Under the pieces are notes generated by a model that searched no databases, was not told the origin of the DNA, and saw only the letters and a program-made list of their open reading frames with translations. Shown one piece after another: positions 51,174 to 59,012 of a stretch of DNA of 64,000 nt. Made by a program: the position numbers and the translations under genes. Every line of letters begins with the position of its first letter. Within the stretch, counting starts at the first letter, position 1. Source of the DNA: Nonomuraea polychroma (lineage in GTDB: Bacteria > Actinomycetota > Actinomycetes > Streptosporangiales > Streptosporangiaceae); NCBI RefSeq assembly GCF_004011505.1, contig NZ_SAUN01000001.1:3596001-3660000 (forward strand). The letters are read 5' to 3'.

Positions 51174-52202
51174 GTGCGGAATCTGCGGCAGGGCCGCCCG
51201 ACCCGGGTGACGATCAGCGACGTCGGGGCGGTGGCGGGGGTGTCGGCCTCGACGGTCTCCCGCGTGCTCAACGGCACGGCCAAGGTCGACCCGTCGCTGG
51301 CGGCGCGCGTCCACGACGCGGTCAGGCAGCTGGGCTACCGGCCCAACGCCGCGGCGCAGGGGCTCGCCCGCGGGGAGTGGGGCACCATCGGCGTGCTGGT
51401 CCCCAATTTGGCCAACCCCTACTTTCCCGACGTGCTCAAGGCCGTCTCGGCCGTCGCCCGCTCCCACGGGCGCCGCGTCATGGTCATGGAGACGGACGAG
51501 GACCCCTCGATCGAGCACGACCTGGTCGAGGACCTGATGCGCAGCTGCGACGGGGTGCTGCTCTGCTCTCCCCGCATGGAGCGCTCCGAGCTGGTCGTCC
51601 TGGGCGCCCGCGACCACCCGCTCGTCCTGCTCGACCGGATCGTGCCCGGCCTGGCCGCGCCCGCCGTCTCCGCCGACTTCTTCGGCGGGATGATGCTGAT
51701 CTGCGGCCACCTGGCGCAGCTGGGCCACCGCCGGGTGGCCTACCTGAGCGGGCCCGAGGCGTCCTGGGCCAACTCCGAGCGGATCAGGGCGCTGGAGGCG
51801 GCCAAGGCGTTCGGCCTCTCGGTCACGATCCTGCCGTGCGGGTCCACCAGCCGCAGCGGTTACGAGGCCGCCGACGAGGTGGCCGGCACCGGCGCCACCG
51901 CGCTCACCACCTACAACGACCTGGTGGCCCTGGGGGCGGTGACCCGGATGCGCGAGCTCGGGGTGCGGGTTCCGGAGGAGTTGTCGGTGGTCGGGTTCGA
52001 CGACATCGAGCTGGACCACGTCGCGCATACGAGCCTGACCACGGTGTCGGTGCCCCGGGGGCAGCTCGGCAGGCAGGCGGCCGAGCTGCTGGAGACTCTC
52101 ATGACCGAGGGGCACGACGGGGAGCCGGTCTACCTGTCGATGGAGCTGCACGTCCGCGACAGCACCGCACCGCCCCCGGTGACCAGGGAACTTGCCGGCT
52201 GA
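51174..52202 (+). CDS. LacI-family regulator of the sugar locus
   Basis: Repressor of 342 residues. The helix-turn-helix and hinge are TISDVGAVAGVSASTVSRVL, then RPNAAAQGLARGEWGTIGVL. The effector domain is periplasmic-binding-like with TTYNDLVALGAVTRM and GFDDIELDHV. The start is GTG 51174 with GTAGGAGGAG upstream. It stands between the isomerase-like gene and the DUF2264 gene. CG-centred palindromes around the locus are its likely operators, and the inducer would be a degradation product of the glycan. Confidence 0.95.
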   Translation: MRNLRQGRPTRVTISDVGAVAGVSASTVSRVLNGTAKVDPSLAARVHDAVRQLGYRPNAAAQGLARGEWGTIGVLVPNLANPYFPDVLKAVSAVARSHGRRVMVMETDEDPSIEHDLVEDLMRSCDGVLLCSPRMERSELVVLGARDHPLVLLDRIVPGLAAPAVSADFFGGMMLICGHLAQLGHRRVAYLSGPEASWANSERIRALEAAKAFGLSVTILPCGSTSRSGYEAADEVAGTGATALTTYNDLVALGAVTRMRELGVRVPEELSVVGFDDIELDHVAHTSLTTVSVPRGQLGRQAAELLETLMTEGHDGEPVYLSMELHVRDSTAPPPVTRELAG

Positions 52203-52277
52203 CCGTACGGTCGCGCCTCTCCCGCCGGGACTTCCGGGCTGTTGACAAGCGAGGGCGGCGGAGGCAACGCTGGCTCT

Positions 52278-52289
52278 GAAAGCGCTTTC
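52278..52289. promoter_or_regulatory. Perfect LacI operator before the DUF2264 gene
   Basis: GAAAGCGCTTTC is a perfect 12-base palindrome 21 bases before the GTG of the DUF2264 gene, sited to block its promoter. It matches the site at 50185 with one change. Confidence 0.7.
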
Positions 52290-52310
52290 CCAGCCGATGA
52301 GAGGGAGCCC

Positions 52311-54134
52311 GTGGACATCGACGACCGCGCAGGACGGCCTGGCAGTGACCGAGAGGACCTGGAGCGTCAGGTCCAGGACCTGGTCGCACCCCTGATACCC
52401 CGGTTCAGCCCGGGCCTGGGGCGGCTGCGGCTGGGGTTCAACACGGCGCACTACGACCAGGCGGCCTCCGAGCTGGAAGCGTTTGCACGCCCGCTGTGGG
52501 GGCTGGCGCCGCTGGCGGCCGGCGGCGCGGCGTTCGATCACTGGGACCTGTGGCGCGCCGGGCTGGCCGCCGGGACCGACCCCGAGCACCCCGACTACTG
52601 GGGGGCGGTCTTCGACCGGAACCAGCGGCTGGTCGAGACCGCCGCCATCGGCCTGACGCTCGCCCTCGCCCCCGAGCAGATCTGGGACCCGCTGACCGGC
52701 CGGCAGCGCGACACGGTGGCCGCCTGGCTCCGGCATGCCGTCACCGTGCAGCCGAACGACAACAACTGGCTGTTCTTCCCGGTCATGGTGGGACTCGGGC
52801 TGCGCCGGGTCGGAGTCCCCCACGACCAGGACGCCAACACCGCCAGGCTCGACCGGCTGGAGGAGTTCGACCTCGGACGCGGGTGGTACTCCGACGGGCC
52901 CACGTGGCAGCGCGACTACTACATCCCGTTCGCCATGCACTTCTACGGCCTCATCTACGCGGCGCTCGGCGACGACCCTGCCAGGGCCGAGCGCTTCCGC
53001 GAGCGGGCCGCGACCTTCGCCCAGGACTTCCAGCACTGGTTCACCAGTGAGGGGGTCGCCGTCCCGTTCGGCAGGAGCCTGACCTACCGCTTCGCGCAGT
53101 CGGCGTTCTGGGGGGCGCTGGCCTTCGCCGGGGTCGAGGCGCTGCCCTGGGAGGTGACCAAGGGACATCTGCTGCGGAACCTCCGCTGGTGGGCCGACCG
53201 CCCCATTCGCGACGCTGCCGGGCTGCTCACCATCGGCTACGGCTACCCCCAGCCGCACATGGCCGAGCAGTACAACGCGCCCGGCTCGCCGTACTGGGCC
53301 ATGAAGGCGTTCCTGCCGCTCGCCCTGCCCGCGGAGCACCCGTTCTGGGCCGCCAAGGAGGCCGACGCGCCTGCGCTGCCCGAGGTCTGCACTCAGCCGG
53401 AGGCCGGCGTGGCGCTGATGCGCTGCGAGGAGGGACGGCACGTGGTGTTGCTGAGCGCGGGGCAGCGCAACCCGTGGGCGCGGCACGGCGCGGCCAAATA
53501 CGCCAAGTTCGCCTACTCCACGCGGTTCGGCTTCAGCGTGCCCGCCGGGACGCTGAAGCTCGAGCAGGGGGCCTTCGACAGCACGCTGGCGCTCAGCGAG
53601 GACGGCGAGCACTGGCGGCCGTGCGAGCTGCCGCACGACGCCTCCGCCTCCGACGGTGTGCTGCACGCGCGCTGGACGCCCTGGGACGACGTGGAGATCG
53701 AGACCTGGCTGGTGGCGCTGCCTCCGTGGCACGTGCGGGTGCACCGGATCAGAACCGGGCGGGCGCTGCGCACGGCCGAGGGCGCCTTCGCGGTCGACCG
53801 GGACCGGCCGCCCACCCGGGTCGACACCGGTCCCGGCCGGGCCAGGCTCGACTCGCCGAACGGTCTCTGCGTGATCGAGGACCTGTCCAGCCGGCGGGAG
53901 GGAGCCCTCGTCGTGGCCCTGCCCGGCACCAACGTGTTCGCCCCGCGCACCACGATCCCCACGCTGAAGGGCGACCTGCCGCCTGGCGAGCACCTGCTCG
54001 CCTGCGCGGTCATCGGCCTGGAGGGCTCGAGCTCGGCTTCGGCATCGGCTGGACCGGACGCCGCGGCCGGGTGGCCGGAGCCTCCCGCATGGGCTTCCAT
54101 CGAGCCGCTGCTCGGCCCGGCGCCCACGCCGTGA
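52311..54134 (+). CDS. DUF2264-family protein (probable glycoside hydrolase)
   Basis: Cytoplasmic protein of 607 residues with no signal peptide. The first 370 residues have the alpha/alpha-barrel style of DUF2264 (FNTAHYDQAASELEAFARPL, NNWLFFPVMVGLGLRRVG, FAMHFYGLIYAALGDDP). A beta-sandwich-like C-terminal domain follows (YAKFAYSTRFGFSVPAGTLK). Some DUF2264 members have been placed in a glycoside hydrolase family with beta-glucuronidase activity, to my memory. GTG 52311 has GAGGGAG upstream. Under its own LacI operator, it is probably the enzyme that trims uronates from imported oligosaccharides. Confidence 0.9.
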   Translation: MDIDDRAGRPGSDREDLERQVQDLVAPLIPRFSPGLGRLRLGFNTAHYDQAASELEAFARPLWGLAPLAAGGAAFDHWDLWRAGLAAGTDPEHPDYWGAVFDRNQRLVETAAIGLTLALAPEQIWDPLTGRQRDTVAAWLRHAVTVQPNDNNWLFFPVMVGLGLRRVGVPHDQDANTARLDRLEEFDLGRGWYSDGPTWQRDYYIPFAMHFYGLIYAALGDDPARAERFRERAATFAQDFQHWFTSEGVAVPFGRSLTYRFAQSAFWGALAFAGVEALPWEVTKGHLLRNLRWWADRPIRDAAGLLTIGYGYPQPHMAEQYNAPGSPYWAMKAFLPLALPAEHPFWAAKEADAPALPEVCTQPEAGVALMRCEEGRHVVLLSAGQRNPWARHGAAKYAKFAYSTRFGFSVPAGTLKLEQGAFDSTLALSEDGEHWRPCELPHDASASDGVLHARWTPWDDVEIETWLVALPPWHVRVHRIRTGRALRTAEGAFAVDRDRPPTRVDTGPGRARLDSPNGLCVIEDLSSRREGALVVALPGTNVFAPRTTIPTLKGDLPPGEHLLACAVIGLEGSSSASASAGPDAAAGWPEPPAWASIEPLLGPAPTP

Positions 54135-54250
54135 GGCCGGCTGCCACGTGCCGGCGCTGGAGCGGCCGCCTCCCCCGCACGGACGGTTGACGCCGGGCGC
54201 AGCGTCCCTGGCCGGTGAAACGGCGTACCCGCGGGCATATGATCGCGTGC

Positions 54251-55093
54251 ATGCGAGCGGACCGTGTGCCGACGCCTCAGCGCCACGGCGCCTGGGAGGT
54301 GGCGGCCCCCACCGAGGGGCGCGCGATCCCGGGCGTCACCATGGTCGGCTTCCGCGATCGCTCAGGCGGGACGTTCGAGGAGCGCATTCCCCCCGGTCCG
54401 GCGATCGCGATCGTGATCGACTGCACCCCGGGCAGCCTCGAACCCCTCGGAAGCGGCGCCATCGAGGGCGGCATCGTCGCCGGCATCTCCCCCACGGCCG
54501 CCCGGATGGCCGGACGCGCCGTTGACTGCGTCGAACTGCAGGTGGACATGCTGGCGGCGCCGGACCTTCTCGGTGTGCCGACGGCGGAGCTCAACGGGGC
54601 GCCGCTGGACCTGGCCGAGGTCTGGGGGCGTGACGCCGGCCGGCTGCGCGCGCGGTTGATCGAGGCGCGGTCCTGGGACGACCGGTTCGCGCTGGTCCGC
54701 GAGGTGCTCGCCCGGCGCCGCCGTTCCTCGTTCCACATCGACCCCGAGGTGGCCGACGCGTGGCGACGGATCAGAGCGGGCCACGGGCAGGTGCCGATCG
54801 GCGACCTGCCCGGCCGGTACGGGTGGAGCCGCACGCGGTTCTGGAAGCGGTTCAAGTCACAGATCGGCGTCACGCCGAAACGGGCGGCGATGATCGTCAG
54901 ATTCGACCGGGCGCTTCGGCTGCTCGGCACGACCGCCAGTGTCGCCGAGGTCGCCGCGGAGATCGGCTACGCCGACCAATCCCACCTCCACCGCGAGGTG
55001 CTCACGTTCACCGGCCGCACCCCGGGGTCGATCGCCTCCGACCCGCTGTGGACGGTCGACAACACGGCCTGGACGCTGGCGCACGCCTCCTGA
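54251..55093 (+). CDS. AraC-family regulator
   Basis: Regulator of about 280 residues. The C-terminal double helix-turn-helix includes IGDLPGRYGWSRTRFWKRFK, then LLGTTASVAEVAAEIGYADQ and SHLHREVLTFTGRTPGSIAS. The N-terminal effector domain (FRDRSGGTFEERIPPGPAIA) is of the AraC type with no clear ligand pocket. ATG 54251 is seven bases after TATGAT, which suggests a leaderless mRNA; ATG 54239 is an alternative. It follows the DUF2264 gene by 116 bases, and its targets are unknown. Confidence 0.88.
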   Translation: MRADRVPTPQRHGAWEVAAPTEGRAIPGVTMVGFRDRSGGTFEERIPPGPAIAIVIDCTPGSLEPLGSGAIEGGIVAGISPTAARMAGRAVDCVELQVDMLAAPDLLGVPTAELNGAPLDLAEVWGRDAGRLRARLIEARSWDDRFALVREVLARRRRSSFHIDPEVADAWRRIRAGHGQVPIGDLPGRYGWSRTRFWKRFKSQIGVTPKRAAMIVRFDRALRLLGTTASVAEVAAEIGYADQSHLHREVLTFTGRTPGSIASDPLWTVDNTAWTLAHAS

Positions 55094-55317
55094 AGGGGGC
55101 CAGACCAAATACGTCGGAAAGGGGCAGTCACCCGCTGTGGAGGTCGACCCGCAAGACCACCGACGCCCTTCCCCGGCCTGCCTGGCCCGGTTCCGAGGCC
55201 GTCGACCAGGCCGCTGAAGAGTCGGCATCCCGGTCCATCTCACGCCGTGGCGGCCTCGGCCGTGTTGCGTAGCAGAATTGCGCCGGGCCAGGCGAACGGT
55301 CGCCAGCTGACTGTCGG

Positions 55318-56127
55318 TCATCCCCTTGTCGGCTGTTCCACCAGGCTGACCGAAGAGCGCAGCACACCTTCCCCGCTGACCGCACGGCCGTCGTCGACCT
55401 TCCACACCTCGAAGTGGTGCAGGCCCTCCGGCACGCCCACCCAGTGGTGGTACTGCCAGGAGCCGCAGGCGAACCTCACCGAGTCGCCCGTCGGGTACAG
55501 GGCGATGCGGTAGAAGGTGACCTCGGCCGGGCAGGTCAGCTTCGCCCAGATCTCGACGTCGCCGGGCGCCGATAGCGTCCACTGGCGTGAGGACAGCCGG
55601 GCTGTCATGCGCTCGATCTTCCATGCGAAGCCGCGCCCCTCAGCCGCCGGCGGCGGGCTGCCGGCAGGCAGAGCGGTCAGGACCGGCGCCTGCGAAGGAG
55701 GTGCGCCGCCGTACAGGACGTTCGCCAGCCACACCGCCGCGCTCACGCCCGCAACGGCGAGTGCGCTCACGATGTACGGCTTCCGGCGCACCCATAACGA
55801 ATCTCGTTTCCCATCAGGCGGCACCGCCAGCATGGTGGAGGTGGCGCCGCTGGTCTCAAGCTCGGTGACGCGCTCGATCTTCCGCCAGCGCTCCTCCCAC
55901 GGGCCGGGCTCGGCTTGGCAGCTACGCACATACGCCCTGACGAACTCCAGCGGCGGCAACTCATCCGGGCTCAGCCGCCTCGACACCGTGCTGGAGTGGT
56001 ATCCCATCCGCCGCCCCACCTCCTCCAGCGACAGCTCGCCGCGTAGCCGTCGCAGGTCATCAACGAATTCCGCGACCACTCCCGAGCCACGGTCGATCGG
56101 ACGATCCCTGCGTCCTCCCCGCGCCAC
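55318..56127 (-). CDS. Membrane-anchored XRE-type regulator
   Basis: Protein of 269 residues. An N-terminal helix-turn-helix (LRRLRGELSLEEVGRRMGYH, then SSTVSRRLS) is followed by a linker and one TM segment (IVSALAVAGVSAAVWLANVL). About 120 extracytoplasmic residues follow with a Cys pair (LTCPAEVT and RFACGSWQYHH). GTG 56127 has GGAGG upstream. One-pass cytoplasmic HTH plus outside sensor domain suggests direct membrane signal transduction. It diverges from the gene of a small exported four-Cys protein, a possible target or ligand. Confidence 0.8.
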   Translation of the reverse strand: MARGGRRDRPIDRGSGVVAEFVDDLRRLRGELSLEEVGRRMGYHSSTVSRRLSPDELPPLEFVRAYVRSCQAEPGPWEERWRKIERVTELETSGATSTMLAVPPDGKRDSLWVRRKPYIVSALAVAGVSAAVWLANVLYGGAPPSQAPVLTALPAGSPPPAAEGRGFAWKIERMTARLSSRQWTLSAPGDVEIWAKLTCPAEVTFYRIALYPTGDSVRFACGSWQYHHWVGVPEGLHHFEVWKVDDGRAVSGEGVLRSSVSLVEQPTRG

Positions 56128-56287
56128 GTCCCACCTCCACCGGCCGGCGGTTATTGCGGTTGTTGCTGCTTTGCTTGCGCAGCCCACAACTCGTGCGAAC
56201 ACCCGCCGCACGGTGGAACGTCGAGGCGGGCGGCGTCCTGGCTGCCCAGATCGCCATCCTCCCACCGGAGGTCAGGAAGGAGAACAC

Positions 56288-56641
56288 ATGAAGGGCACCT
56301 CCTGCTTACCGCGCACCTTGCTCCGCACGTCGGTCGCGGCCGCCGTCGCCGCCGCGCTGGCCGGTAGCCTTGCCGCTGCCCCCGCGGAGGCCACCGCCAC
56401 CACCGCCACCACCGCCGCAGCCGCGGCAGGTCCCCGGTGCGCACGTGTCGATCACTGGGTCCACTGGTTCGACCAGAGCGTACGGATCACCAACAATTGC
56501 CGTTACACCGTCAGTGCAGTGGTCCGCCACGCCAACGGCCCTGACAGCCCGTGCTACATCATCCGGCCGGGGAACTCACGGAAGTACACGTGGCCGCGCT
56601 TCAGACAGGCGTTCCAGGGAATTCGCTGGGACTGCGCCTGA
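56288..56641 (+). CDS. Small exported four-cysteine protein, tendamistat-like spacing
   Basis: Secreted protein of 117 residues with strong signal peptide (TLLRTSVAAAVAAALAGSLA). The mature part reads RCARVDHWVHWFDQSVRITN, NCRYTVSAVVRHANGPDSPC, YIIRPGNSRKYTWPRFRQAF and WDCA. The four Cys at C-x19-C-x17-C-x26-C and the CYxxxPG motif parallel the alpha-amylase inhibitor tendamistat (C-x15-C-x17-C-x27-C), although the WRY inhibitory loop is not present. The assignment is a fold-level guess. The ATG at 56288 has GGAAGGAG upstream. Confidence 0.85.
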   Translation: MKGTSCLPRTLLRTSVAAAVAAALAGSLAAAPAEATATTATTAAAAAGPRCARVDHWVHWFDQSVRITNNCRYTVSAVVRHANGPDSPCYIIRPGNSRKYTWPRFRQAFQGIRWDCA

Positions 56642-56947
56642 CGGAACCCGGCGAAGGGTGCGGTGAGGCGCTCCGACCCGGGCCTCACCCACCCGACGCA
56701 GTCCCGAGCCAGCCCTTAGCCGGAGGGCGAAGTCCGGCTCCGGTGACATGATCCTTAGCGTGGATCGAGACGGGCTACAGGCGAAGGTGGCCTCCCAGTA
56801 AGGGCGGAACGGCGAACCGGGTTCAGTGTCACATCCGTTGACACTGCGCGGGATGAGGGCTTGAGCAGCAACCGAACGGCCAGCGGCATTTACGAACTCG
56901 CGGGGAGCGCGCTATCGCCACTGGCCGTTCCGATGCTGGTGGCCTGG
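56642..56947. other. Gene-free stretch with three inverted repeats
   Basis: No gene I can support. It holds AGCCGGA/TCCGGCT (56718-56739, an 8-base loop, a possible terminator for the exported-protein gene), AGTGTCA/TGACACT (56825-56845, 7-base arms) and GAACGGCCAG/CTGGCCGTTC (56874-56930, 37-base gap). The last two lie just beyond the recombinase relic and could be recombination half-sites. Confidence 0.5.
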
Positions 56948-57547
56948 TTACTGATCCGGCTGGGCCTGGTTAGGCAGCAGGTCGGCGAGCGCGGTTCGCA
57001 CGGCGGCCCGGCTGACCCCGTGGGTGCGTGCGAGGGCGGCGATCGACGCGCCCTGGTCCTGGAACGCCGCCCGCGCCTCTTCGCGCCGGGCGCCGTCGAG
57101 GGCGGGCGGGCGTCCGCGGTAGCGGCCTTCGGCCTCGGCGGCGGCAATCCCTTCGGCGGTGAGTTCGTTCTGCAGGTCGCGCTGGAACTGTACGACGGCG
57201 GTGATCACGTTGATGAGCAGTGCGGTGGTGGCGTCGTTGGCGGCCAGGTCGTGGAAGTTCGACAAAGGCCCGGATAGGACGCGCAGGGCGACGCCGCGGG
57301 CTTGGCACCAGTCGCGGACGGCGTGGATGTCGACCAGGTCGCGGCACAGCCGGAACAGCTCCGACACCGTCAGGACGTCGCCGGGATGCGGGGCGGCGGC
57401 GACCTTCGCGAACGCTGGCCGCTCCAGCGCCGGGATCTTGGAGGTAGTCGCCGGGTCCTCGAACAGCAGCACCCCCGCGGCCGCGAGCGCGGCGAATCCA
57501 TCCGCTGCATCGCCGCCGGTGTGAAGGTCTTCGTCGGCGTCGTCCAC
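56948..57547 (-). pseudogene. Serine recombinase (resolvase/invertase) lacking its N-terminus
   Basis: The frame reads FAALAAAGVLLFEDPATTSK, then GDVLTVSELFRLCRDLVDIH, AVVQFQRDLQNELTAEGIAA, AEAEGRYRGRPPALDGARRE and a C-terminal helix-turn-helix (IAALARTHGVSRAAVRTALA). This is a resolvase/invertase-type serine recombinase. The N-terminal YxRVSxxxQ block with the nucleophilic Ser is not in this frame; upstream residues read DDADEDLHTGGDAAD. A stray YARV occurs in another frame upstream. So the gene is broken or decayed at its 5' end. Its parent element is not visible. Confidence 0.72.
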
Positions 57548-57647
57548 AAGACCCTCGCAGAAGCCCAGCTCGCCGCCGCAGAGGGCACCCCCCGCCGACC
57601 GGCTCGACTGGCGACCCGCGCGTACTGGCTGTGTCGCACACCGATCG

Positions 57648-58499
57648 CTAGCGGGGCGTCCCGTCGCGCTCGCTTCTTCGGGCGAGGCGCTGGGCTTGCC
57701 CTGTGTGCACGTCGCTCACCCATTCCCAGCCGGGCTTGGCCGATGGGCCGATCCGCGGGTCGCTGGGATCCCGGCCGTCACGCAAGGCGTGCACGTACGC
57801 CCGATCCTGGTCGATCCGCGCGCGTACCTGATCAGCTCCGCCGACGGACCCGTGACCCGGGATGACGACATCGACGTCGTCCGCCACCTCCTCGAGCAGC
57901 CGCAGCGCGGTGAGGTAGTCCTCGATCGGGTCCGCGGTGCCGTCCAAGTCGAGCATCGGAATCAGGACATCAGAGAGCATGTCGCCGGCGACGAGAACCC
58001 CGCGTTCTTCGATGAACAGCGCCGCGTGGCCCGTGGCATGCGCTTGATGCTCGATGATCCGGACTTGAGGGCCGTCCCAAGGAACCTGCGCAGTTTCGGC
58101 GGGCAGGCCGGTGATGAGGCCGAGCAGGTCCAGCGGTACCTGCCCGGCGATTTCCGTCTCGAGCAGGTGGTCGGCGATGCGGGCCTTCGCACCCGGGTCC
58201 GACAGCAGATCTCGCATAGCAGCCGCGCAACGGTCAGTACCGTAACGGGGCGCTTCGCCGAGCTTGGCGTGCCAGAGCACGTGATCCCAATCAGGATGCG
58301 TAGAAAACCCTGCCACTACGGGCTGACCCCACTCGCGAAGGTCGTTCGCGAGGCAGTCGATCTCGGAGCCGGTCACTCCGGGGTCGACGAGCAACACACC
58401 GGCCCGGCCCTGCACCACAACGGCGTTTGTCTGCACGAACTCGCTCTCGTGGACCAGCACACCCTCCGCGACCTGCCTCAACACGGGCACGCCTCGCAA
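57648..58499 (-). CDS. MBL-fold metallo-hydrolase
   Basis: Hydrolase of 283 residues. The zinc motif is THPDWDHV (His68, Asp70, Asp72, His73). The other ligands are His in HQAHATGHAALF, Asp in LVAGDMLSD and His in VIPGHGSVG. QVAEGVLVHESEFVQTNAVV opens the domain. It is distinct from the MBL protein at 4976-5869. Start ATG 58499. Its 5' end overlaps the truncated RibD/DHFR-like frame (58478-58795), so a rearrangement joined the two. Confidence 0.93.
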   Translation of the reverse strand: MRGVPVLRQVAEGVLVHESEFVQTNAVVVQGRAGVLLVDPGVTGSEIDCLANDLREWGQPVVAGFSTHPDWDHVLWHAKLGEAPRYGTDRCAAAMRDLLSDPGAKARIADHLLETEIAGQVPLDLLGLITGLPAETAQVPWDGPQVRIIEHQAHATGHAALFIEERGVLVAGDMLSDVLIPMLDLDGTADPIEDYLTALRLLEEVADDVDVVIPGHGSVGGADQVRARIDQDRAYVHALRDGRDPSDPRIGPSAKPGWEWVSDVHTGQAQRLARRSERDGTPR

Positions 58500-58795
58500 T
58501 TCAGGAACGTGACGTCATCGGCGGGCGTGGCATCCTCGGGGTGGTGGGTGAGTACGGAGATCGGTCCTTTCCCGTCGCCGCCGTACGGTCGGGCGTCATT
58601 GTCGATGTCCCAGCCATCTCGACCCCCCAGCACGGCGCCGGCGGTCTCGATGTATTCGTCGATCAGGCCCGGACGAGATGACATCCCGGTCATCCAGTCC
58701 ATGGTGTGGTTCGGCCCTGCCACGAAGCCGTCCAGGGACATCGTGAAGTGCCAGAGCACCTCCCCGCCTGCGGTCTGCGGTTCAGTGTCGTTCAT
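58478..58795 (-). pseudogene. RibD/dihydrofolate-reductase-like protein, 3'-truncated
   Basis: From ATG 58795 the frame reads GEVLWHFTMSLDGFVAGPNH, TMDWMTGMSSRPGLIDEYIE, VLGGRDGWDIDNDARPYGGD and ISVLTHHPEDATPADDVTFL, the N-terminal half of DHFR/RibD-like reductases (NADPH-binding GGxD type). Family members run to about 190 residues; here it stops after 105 with NCEACPC. The MBL gene begins at that point. The pseudogene diverges from the MocR gene across a segment with a duplicated promoter. Confidence 0.8.
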
Positions 58796-58921
58796 TTGTC
58801 GCCTCCTGCGATCTGCTTGCGGTTTGTGACTTGTCGAAGAGAGATGAGAGATGGCCCCAGTCCCCCGTGCCCCCGGCCAGGAGCTCATCTGGATAGTTCG
58901 CCACCGAGGAACCCGGTAGGG

Positions 58922-59012
58922 CACTCAGCCTGGCAGGAATTGGTACACGCCGGTAAGGTCCGATCCTGTGGGGCGATTGAGGACCAATTTCGGGCCGGCC
59001 GAGGACCTGCTC
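58922..59012 (+). repeat. 91-bp repeat, copy 1 (MocR promoter and first codons)
   Basis: Begins CACTCAGCCTGGCAGGAATT and runs through the TAAGGT box into the MocR coding start. The same 91 bases recur at 61804-61894 with about 14 differences, in the same orientation. In this copy GTG at 58968 starts MocR. Confidence 0.85.

Noticed and set aside
55094..55317. A possible transposase scrap between the AraC and XRE genes
   Set aside because: No transposase motif or terminal repeat could be identified in any frame.
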